Positions 57,042 through 64,000 of a DNA stretch of 64,000 nt are shown here, in pieces. Both the position numbers and the translations under genes were made by a program. Source of the stretch: Oxytricha trifallax. Taxonomy: Eukaryota; Ciliophora; Spirotrichea; Sporadotrichida; Oxytrichidae. The stretch covers positions 25,058 through 89,057 of the forward strand of contig ARYC01017658.1 of NCBI GenBank assembly GCA_000711775.1. Direction: 5' to 3'. Under the pieces are notes generated by a model, which saw only the letters and a list, made by a program, of their open reading frames with translations, searched no databases and was not told where the DNA came from. Position 1 is the first letter of the stretch; the number at the start of each line of letters is the position of its first letter.

Positions 57042-58322
57042 TCACTCAAAATGAACTTTAGGATCAAGTGAGAGAGGTCTGAAGTTTATCTTACTTAACC
57101 ACAACTCTATCTGCTCTATTAAGATGTCCGATCTTGAGTTTGGTTTATTATTATTGACTCTGCCATTTGTTTCATTGATTGAGATACTCTTGTTTTGTCA
57201 ATAAATTGCTTTATTCTTTGTTTAGCATCTTCTCGCATCTTGTAGAGCAGTATTCATTGCGAGGCATATGCACTCTATTATTATTGCTGCTAAAGCCCAC
57301 ACATCCCACTAAAAGTCTCCATCTCTCCGTCCTCTCTTTCTGGATAGTACCCTTGAGTTCCCATTACACTTCCAAGCCTTGATACTTCCACTCTTAAGGC
57401 TCTGTTGAAATCAATAATTGTTACTGTACTGTTACTGTTACTAATGAAAAGTTCAACATTATATTCTCAGGCTTGAGATCTCTGTGAACAAAGCCTAACT
57501 TATGAAGGTCTTTGCTACCTTGTATAGCTTAGGTTGATATTAATGCAAGCTATCTATGATTTCTTTGATCAGTTATGAAATCTCTGAGTGTCATTTCAAA
57601 GAGTGGTAGTCTGAAAGCTACATGATCTTTGGTTTGGAGAACAGCATCTAGCTTTATTAAGTATTTGCATCTTTAAACTTAGCCTCAGTGAGTACTTAAT
57701 ATTCATTAGTAAACTCCATTTAATATTTATCATCACTAAGGATATAGTTGAAAGGATATACCTTGTAAGCATACTGATGATCTTAATAACTTTCTTGTCA
57801 TAGGAGTCCTCTAGAATTAGGTAGCTAGAGAGAATTATCTAAATCAATCTATGCAAGTACTGGAATTTTCTTGTATTATATTTTAATCATGATTTTAGTG
57901 ACCTCTGATGCGAAGAGGTTGCGTGAATCTTCACATGCTATGATTCGCTTGCTTGTTAAAGCTCAGCAACTTAAATAGGCTCCCTTGCTTTTCTTTTGTT
58001 GAGCAACTTCAGTTGAGTGTCTTAATCTTCAACTTCTATTTCTTTCTTGTGGGCTTTTAAAAGATGCTTCTATAAGTCTCTTGCACGAGAGTACTGCTTA
58101 TAACACTCAAAGCAATCATACTTTCCATCAATTTGGTCATGCTTTAAGTATACAGTAGGCTTGGCTTCTCTATGCTCCTTCATATGCCTATACCAGCTTG
58201 ATTTATGAGCAAAATCTATCTCACATAAATCACAAAAAATAGACTTCAACTTCTTCAGTTTGTATAGGAATTTCATTATTACCTTTCTTCTCCTCTCTGT
58301 CTCCCACACACTTGTTTGCCAT
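57042..58322 (-). pseudogene. TBE 57K-type zinc-finger/kinase protein (TBE-3, frameshifted)
   Basis: ATG at 58322 (MANKCVGDREEKKGN), TGA at 57042. Both C2H2 fingers are complete: FCDLCEIDFAHKSSWYRHMK with EH, and YDCFECYKQYSRARDLRKHL. A 1-nt insertion in the T run just before the first finger (near 58245) breaks the frame. The kinase part has LHKLGFVHRDLKPENIM (about 57490-57530), but an 11-nt net expansion of a GTTACT repeat near 57420-57450 shifts the frame before DFN. Same family as the TBE-2 gene. The foldback insertion lies 13 bp upstream of the ATG, in its probable promoter. Confidence 0.85.
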
Positions 58323-58335
58323 TTATTTTCTAATT

Positions 58336-58886
58336 GAGTAAAAATTTAAATATTTACCAGAAATTAGGAAATAATCAAAATTTACATTATAGTATTAAAT
58401 TATAATATTTCGAATTAAATAATTAAAACCGCACTCCAACCCAAACGGCAGATCGATATGAGTTAGAATGCGGTATAGTGTGATATTTAATATTAATTTA
58501 TTTTATATTTAAAAATTACATCTCGTTTATTAGAGATAACATGCTGAATTAATGAATAAACTGTTTGATTATATTTTAGAGATTTTAAATATATAAAATT
58601 AAAAAAGTTTTAAAATTATTCATTTTTTAAGTATGATTTATAATAAAGCAATTAAGATAATTTTATTCATTAATTCAGCATGTTATCTCTAATAAACGAG
58701 ATGTAATTTTTAAATATAAAATAAATTAATATTAAATATCACACTATACCGCATTCTAACTCATATCGATCTGCCGTTTGGGTTGGAGTGCGGTTTTAAT
58801 TATTTAATTCGAAATATTATAATTTAATACTATAATGTAAATTTTGATTATTTCCTAATTTCTGGTAAATATTTAAATTTTTACTC
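58336..58886. mobile_element. 551-bp foldback with perfect 225-bp arms, TSD ATT, inserted in TBE-3
   Basis: Arms 58336-58560 and 58662-58886 are exact inverse copies, starting GAGTAAAAATTTAAATATTT, around a 101-bp centre. ATT flanks at 58333-58335 and 58887-58889; TBE-2 has the uninterrupted site (TTTCTATTATTAATTTC near 19228). The 3-bp ANT-type duplication is the same kind TBEs make. The arms contain a GC-richer core (CCGCACTCCAACCCAAACGG). Arm identity implies a recent insertion or arm conversion. Non-coding. Confidence 0.95.
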
Positions 58887-58889
58887 ATT

Positions 58890-59607
58890 ATTAATTTCTA
58901 TTTTAATAACAGAGACCTCAAGTGATAGCTCTGGTAATCCTTTATGAGAGTTCATCTAACAGCTATCACACTTTTTATTGCTGTCAAAGGTAAGTTTCGT
59001 TTAGTTTGATGGAAGTGCTGTTGTTTTTCTTAACTGTTAGCGCTCATATTTAAATTTGAATTTAAAATTATAAAACTGCATCTATAACTCAGATCTCATA
59101 AGAAAGCTTTGCATCACTATAAGTTTGAAGGGAGGTTTTTAGAGTATTAGCCAAGAAAAATGAGCACTAAGAGACGAACCAGCTCTAAATATGGGTGAGA
59201 AAGTAACCATTATTACTATCAATAATAAGTTGATTACAGCACGTACCAATTCAGGAGGTGCACCTAATTAAGTACGTATGTTTTAGGAGGTATTTTGTCA
59301 TTTTATGATTAAAATTAGGGTGCTCCTAATTAAGTACTAACATTAATTAAAGCTCCTAATTAAGTACTAGCAGTTTAGGAGCTGCTTCTAATTAAGAACG
59401 TACCAATTTAAATTTAAAAATATGGAACTATAACAGTAGAAATTGATATCAATCTCTCAAGTTTGAAACCAGTTCTCTAAACCTTCTACATATCCTTCTC
59501 AGAGGTTGACCTCCGAATGCCCATATTTAATAGTAAGTCTTACAGAGGTATATAATTGAAATCAATAAACTTAAATTTGAATATCATTTCTCAGATCTGT
59601 AAACAAG
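58890..59607. promoter_or_regulatory. Divergent intergenic region of TBE-3 with CTCCTAATTAAGTAC repeats
   Basis: 59239-59407 holds four copies: GCACCTAATTAAGTACG, GCTCCTAATTAAGTAC, GCTCCTAATTAAGTAC and GCTTCTAATTAAGAAC, flanked by CGTACC. Conserved with TBE-2 while the surrounding sequence drifts, suggesting function. Confidence 0.55.
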
Positions 59608-60391
59608 ATGGAGTCAATGAATGATGCAATGAAAAGAGTGCAAGCACAAGAATTGATTCAAAGATTTAGAAGCAAGGAGGATTTGCACCGCTACCTGGTG
59701 CAGCAAGGTAATGAACTCAGAGTAACTTATCTTGATTATGTAGTTGGATTGTTCCTGCCAACGATGGAAGGTACTAAAATTTCATTTCTAAGAGCAATAC
59801 TCTGCGAAGAAAATAAAGCATTAAAAAGTTAAGATGTAAAGTTTGCAGAGATTCCAAACTATCCAGGATTCTCAGTGACTAATTTATATGATGATGCAAT
59901 GAATGACCCAGAGGTTTCGTTGTACCTGCCTACTAAGAAGCAGCTGTCAAATAAACTTCCTGAAAGAAACTTTTCTTTGGCATACTTGCAACAATAAAAG
60001 GTGATTACTTGAAAGAAATTATTCAAGAATCTCATAAGAAAAGGTACAGCATCTCTTCAAAAGATAAAGACAAACAAGGGATCAAGATAAGTGAGAGCTG
60101 GCTATCAAAGCTGCAGAAGCACCCTTATATTTCAAGTAAGATTTGCAGCTTAACTCTTTAGAAAAATCTGGAACTGGCATCTTCTTGATGAAGGAAAGAG
60201 CAAGCTTCACAGAGAGCGAAAGTCGCAGACAAAGTATGAAGTTAGCAAAAGACTTTATTCAAATATTTAGCCCCAGAGTCAATAACATAGATACTGGAGC
60301 TGGCAGCAAGAGAAGAAACCTAGGCCCAAGCAAGCCTTAAGAGGTAGAAAAGAAAGAGAAGCCAGCTCCCTCTAAAGAATTTTAAATGTGA
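59608..60391 (+). pseudogene. TBE 22K-type protein (TBE-3, one frameshift)
   Basis: MESMNDAMKRVQAQELIQRF onward, KSQDVKFAEIPNYPGFSVTN, then a 1-nt deletion near 59965 relative to TBE-2; then GDYLKEIIQESHKKRYSISS, ISESWLSKLQKHPYIS, a 26-nt GT-AG block (60136-60161), SGTGIFLMKERASFTESESR and a Lys/Pro-rich tail to TGA at 60389. No known catalytic motif; role in TBE biology unknown. It converges on the transposase with 9 bp between stops. Confidence 0.82.
60136..60161 (+). other. Putative 26-nt intron in the TBE 22K gene
   Basis: GTAAGATTTGCAGC...CTCTTTAG. Without splicing the frame reaches TGA within 16 codons; with splicing it continues for about 65 codons to the gene's end. The same block and same frame relation occur in TBE-2 (20462-20487). 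Confidence 0.55.
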
Positions 60392-60400
60392 CTTATATAT

Positions 60401-61369
60401 TCATTAACTTGACTACAAAACTTATTTATATACATTCACTCTCCCTTCTTTAGCACACTTTTAAGCCAACAAATTATCTACTCTCTTTGCTGAACTTATA
60501 ATGAAGTCTACAGTATCGATAGGTAGGTCATGCATCAAGTGGTATAGCAGCAGTTTCTCGAAATGACCTTTTAATATACCCCAGTAGAACTCAATTCCAT
60601 TAAACTATGGACTGTAAGATAAGTTGAACAATGGCGTTATTCTAAGTTGTTCATAACTTTTCCTTGCTTCTTTTGTCTTATGAACTGAAAGATTATCAAC
60701 GAATAGTATAATCTCTTATTCAGGGTACTTCTCTCTCAGCTGTTCTAAAAACTTTATCTTAATAGAGCGAGGATGAATGACATAAGTTTCTAAACCAGTA
60801 TCCTCACTAATTCCTCCAAGAATTGCCATTGTTTATACCTTGACTTTTTAGTCATATACTTCTTTATTACTATTCCTCTTATACCAAGACTTCTAGATGA
60901 AAGTCTTGAAGGTAAACACAGCCTCGTCAGCATGTATAAACTTAATATTATTCTATTATGCTCTCTGGATTTAATTATAAATATAATTTAAGTTGTTGTT
61001 GTAAAATGGCAGAGTGAAATCAATCACTCTCTTAATAAGATTTACACCTATATAAGAGATACCATTGTTGGCTATAGACTAAGCAGAGATCTTCAACTCA
61101 GGGAATTGGCGATTAAACATAGTAGCTCGTTTATCTAAAGAGAAATGAGCCCAATACTTCAAAGTTTTATCATTAATAAGATAGTCAATATGCTTCTATA
61201 AAAACTTTGACTACCTCTTAGGTTTAGAATTAAGCTATTATTGCTTTAATTATAGTGCTATAAGACAATGGGAGCGAACAGTTGAAGGACTTCGCTTTAA
61301 GAGTAGTGCAATAGACTTATAGTTTAGTACTGGTTTGATTTATTCACTGTATATATATATCACATCCAT
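60401..61369 (-). CDS. TBE DDE transposase, apparently intact
   Basis: 322 codons from ATG 61369 to TGA 60401 with TAA/TAG as Gln (about twenty in-frame). N-terminal helix-turn-helix-like YKSIALLLKRSPSTVRSHCL; core with FIHADEAVFTFKTFIQKSWY (first Asp, codon 60926-60928), FVDNLSVHKTKEA (second Asp, 60695-60697) and SYSPQFNGIEFYWGILKGHF (Glu, 60590-60592): a DD34E spacing typical of the IS630/Tc1-mariner superfamily. The protein would cut and join TBE ends at ANT targets; in Oxytricha the TBE transposases are implicated in germline DNA elimination. A 12-nt in-frame deletion relative to TBE-1/2 removes residues near EQYI. Length is slightly below the ~42-kDa family product. Confidence 0.88.
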
Positions 61370-63157
61370 AGCGCAGTTTAAACACTAAATCAATCTATAT
61401 ACTCTTCATCATAAATAGACCCCAAAAGCTTGCTATTTTAGTCTCGCATTTAATCAATAACCCCAACCCCTAACAAATTTCCTACAAATCAAAGCACTTA
61501 TAAACCTCATTAAGGGGTTTTGGGGTTTTGAATATACAAGAAGAAATACTTAAAATGACATGAAAAGAAAATAGGGGAAGAAATTTTCTAGTGTTTATAT
61601 CTACTGCAAGATCAATGACTTATCTCAGACAGGATATTCCTCAGCTTGATAGGATATAAAAATCTTAAGAATACCATAGTAAGATTTATTTGCTCTCTGA
61701 CATTGTTTAAGAATAATTATGACGACTTAATGGTAACATAATTATAATCCTCTCAAATTTTAAATTAAAGTTAATTAATATTTGCAGGCTATACAGTTTT
61801 GAAGCTCTACCCTTCAACGATATTAGATCTAGAAGCTCTTGTGTTAAGGAATAAAGTAAAAGGACTAATTAAAGAAGAAGAACTTATTTTTTTAAAGAAA
61901 AATGAATAATTTTTTGAAATTTTTAGGCTTATATTAATTTAGATGACTTAAATATTCATTTCCTAGAATTTGAATTCTCTTTAAATTTGACTCATGGGAT
62001 TTTATATAGAAAAGGATTATTAAATTCTTGTTGCTGAAGTTTTTCTTTGCTACTATTAAAATCCTTTTCAGGTATAATTCCAACTTAGACTTACAAAGCT
62101 ATTACCTAGAAAATATATAGGCTAAACTTTTCCATCTTTATCAATCAAGCAATTTTCTCCAAATTATTTAAATAAAGATACATTATTTCATATATAAAAA
62201 TTCTAAATAAAGTGTAATTTATTGTAAAATATTAAGTGGCATTATTTTGTTAGCTAATATTAATTCAATCAAAATTCTAATTCTAAATACAGCTTTATCA
62301 AATCAAATTTAATTTAATTATTTTTGATTTTCTCAAAATTTAATTGATTCTCAAGCTAAAATTAAAAATAATTTTTAATTAATTGTAGTTTAATATCAAT
62401 TAAGGGTTTTTATTTAAATCTGATTTATCAATTATATTAATGCAAATATGACTATAAAAAACTTAAACAATCAAAAGATATTTATTATAATTGTTCATTG
62501 GCTGATAATTAAAAGATATTAATATTCATTATTGTATTGAACTATTAAGATTATTAATTAAAACATTTATGAAGGAAAAATGCAATACTAATTGAATAAA
62601 TAATTTGTATTGAGAATATGGCAATTACTTATGGGGATTATGAGAAGTATATTCTTTTGAGATATATATGTTTCAAGTAAATAAGGGGAACTCATGAGTT
62701 TTTTTTTTACACTATTAACAAACTGAATTTATTAGACTTTTGCTATGGAATTAAATAAACGAGAATTTACGGTTGTTTACCTCCTGGAAATCATTGAATA
62801 TTTTTGCAGTTAAAAAGTGATATGGGTCTCCAACGCTAGATGTACAAGAGTAATCTATTGACAAGAAAAGTAAAAAGAGATTTATTTTGATTTTTTTAAA
62901 ACCCGATTGATTGGGATAAGTATCATGCTAATTAATGTAGGAGTTTTATTAAGATCCTAATCAAATTTCAGAAATGTCCTCAGATTGTCCTAATTAAAGT
63001 TTATATATAATTTCTGCTTAACTACCTAGTTAATTATAGTTTTATATACACAATATTAAGAAGTGAATAACAATAATATGAATATTAATTTATATTTGAA
63101 AATCCCTTTAATAAAATATTCATACTTTTATCAAATGTTAAGTTGTACATAAAAGTT

Positions 63158-63581
63158 GGGGGGGGGGGAAGTTTCCTGCCCCAAAAGGTAGTTTCCTGTC
63201 CCCAACATTAAATTTTATGTTTTGCAATAAATTTAATAGAAACAAATTAATTTCAATTTCAATAACCATAACCATGTACTATACATCATTAATTATTATA
63301 TAATTTTCAAGGTACATAATTATTGTTTATCAAATTATATATTACTGACAAGGCTAAAATAAGTGTTTTTTTTATTAGTTAATGTAATTTTCATTAAATT
63401 TATTATCAAGGTAGAAATGATATTTTAAGCTAAATTAAACATCATAATTGATGATAAATATTCTTTGAAAATTATAAAAATTACATATTTTTATGTATGG
63501 GGCAGGAAACTACCTTTTTGGGTCAGGAAACTTCCCCCCTTGGGTGCATAGAAAATTTTGGGGCAGGAAACTTCCCCCCCC
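63158..63581. mobile_element. G-tipped MITE 3, copy 2 (424 bp), TSD TAAAAGTT
   Basis: G-run plus AAGTTTCCTGCCCC at the left and GGGGCAGGAAACTT plus C-run at the right. Perfect 8-bp duplication TAAAAGTT at 63150-63157 and 63582-63589. An inner inverted pair (GGTAGTTTCCTG / CAGGAAACTACC) makes a double-ended hairpin. Better preserved than copy 1. Confidence 0.9.
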
Positions 63582-63612
63582 TAAAAGTTTTAGAGAAGAT
63601 TGATTCACTAAT

Positions 63613-64000
63613 CAAAACCCCAAAACCCCTTAATGAGGTTTATAAGTGCTTTGATTTGTAGGGAATTTGTTAGGGGTTGAAGTTATTAATAGCTTTTAAT
63701 GTGAAATTTATAGTAAATGTATTTAATTTAATCACTCAAAATGCACTTTAGGATCATGTGGTAGAGGTCTGAAGTTTATCTTACTTAACCACAACTCTAT
63801 CTGCTCTATTAAGATGTCTGATTTTGAGTTTTGTTTAATTATTATTGACTCTGCCATTTGTTTCATTGATTTAGATGCTCTTGTTTTGTCAATAAATTGC
63901 TTTATTCTTTGTTTAGCATCTTCTCGCATCTTGTAGAGTAGTATTCATTGCGAGGCATATCGCACTCTATTATTATTGCTGCTAAAGCCCACACATCCCA
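63613..64000. mobile_element. TBE-4: left end of a TBE, truncated by the window edge
   Basis: CAAAACCCCAAAACCCC after AAT (63610-63612), followed by the TBE terminal repeat. Shares derived bases with TBE-3 (TTGAAGTTATTAATAGC), consistent with co-duplication. Confidence 0.92.
63732..64000 (-). CDS. TBE 57K-type zinc-finger/kinase protein, C-terminal end only
   Basis: Stop TGA at 63732; reads upstream as LPHDPKVHFE (end), IEQIELWLSKINFR and MKQMAESIIIKQNSKSDILI with TAA as Gln, matching the C-termini of TBE-2 and TBE-3. The rest, including kinase and fingers, lies outside the window, so intactness cannot be judged. Confidence 0.8.

Larger units (their letters stand above)
54273..61530. repeat. 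Large tandem duplication, copy 1 (includes TBE-3)
   Basis: Sequence from AATTATACAAGAAGAAATAC at 54273 reappears at 61531, directly after the right end of TBE-3. It remains collinear through the start of TBE-4, so the unit is about 7.26 kb including a TBE. Non-TBE parts are mostly over 95% identical by eye. Copy 1 differs by two foldback insertions (54516-55001 and 55250-55349). No gene is seen in the non-TBE part; the 66-codon frame at 55220-55420 covers an inserted hairpin. Confidence 0.8.
56924..61530. mobile_element. TBE-3: full-length TBE with a foldback insertion, AAT target duplication
   Basis: 4607 bp, or 4056 without the 551-bp foldback at 58336-58886. Ends CAAAACCCCAAAACCCC and GGGGTTTTGGGGTTTTG are the canonical TBE C4A4 tips, continued as ~78-bp inverted repeats (GAGAATTATAAGTGCTTTGA left; TCAAAGCACTTATAAACCTC right). 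AAT flanks at 56921-56923 and 61531-61533. Genes: zinc-finger/kinase (-), 22K (+), transposase (-). Best preserved TBE in the window. Confidence 0.93.
61531..64000. repeat. Large tandem duplication, copy 2 (continues past the window)
   Basis: Homologous to 54273 onward, lacking MITE 1 and MITE 2 and carrying MITE 3 and the start of TBE-4. No gene is seen in 61531-63157. Confidence 0.85.

Overview
The window looks like germline-limited (micronuclear) DNA of a hypotrich/stichotrich ciliate (Oxytricha, Stylonychia or Tetmemena relatives). It is about 70-75% A+T. Every recognisable gene has TAA and TAG inside conserved coding frames where glutamine fits, and uses TGA as stop; a standard-code reading breaks each gene into short pieces. 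Complete TBE transposons (telomere-bearing elements, whose inverted ends carry C4A4 telomere-like repeats) lie here, a family known from hypotrich germline genomes. Introns are short, GTAA...TTAG. I found no tRNA, rRNA or CRISPR. Most genes are decayed, as expected for DNA discarded from the somatic nucleus.

Layout. 0-2 kb: A/T-rich, no gene. 2-3 kb: a hypothetical gene with a TACTAAC-type intron. 3.6-5.75 and 6.9-9.05 kb: two 2.14-kb elements (A, B) with TAAAACCCCAA termini, a conserved hairpin and decayed coding sequence. 12.6-15.5 kb: a 1.06-kb foldback (D) into which a 1.8-kb near-palindromic CCCC-ended element (C) has inserted. 16.1-21.85 kb: a TBE fragment, a partial tandem duplication, and a full TBE (TBE-2) inserted in the second duplicate with an AAT target duplication. 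24.9-31.3 kb: zinc-finger/kinase, 22K-like and transposase relics of a diverged TBE lineage, with the canonical gene order. 31.7-35.4 kb: foldbacks. 37.5-38.6 kb: an MT-A70 methyltransferase-like pseudogene. 39.6-46.2 kb: a 6.6-kb element (E) with ~345-bp terminal inverted repeats surrounding a decayed gene for a parallel beta-helix, Cys-rich, multi-TM ciliate surface protein. 47.5-48.9 kb: a Tc1/IS630-like transposase relic. 49.3-50 kb: an intron-bearing hypothetical gene. 51.3-54.0 kb: a SecA-like helicase relic. 54.3 kb to the end: a ~7.3-kb tandem duplication whose unit includes a whole TBE (TBE-3 in copy 1, start of TBE-4 in copy 2).

How the parts work together. Each TBE carries three genes: a zinc-finger/kinase protein (minus strand here), a 22-kDa protein (plus) and a DDE transposase (minus). 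Only the TBE-3 transposase reads as an intact frame with its catalytic triad. The two-copy duplication and the inverted-repeat arms let insertions be ordered in time, and three foldback insertions have exact empty sites inside the window. Most claims about families rest on motif recognition by eye; no database search was run.
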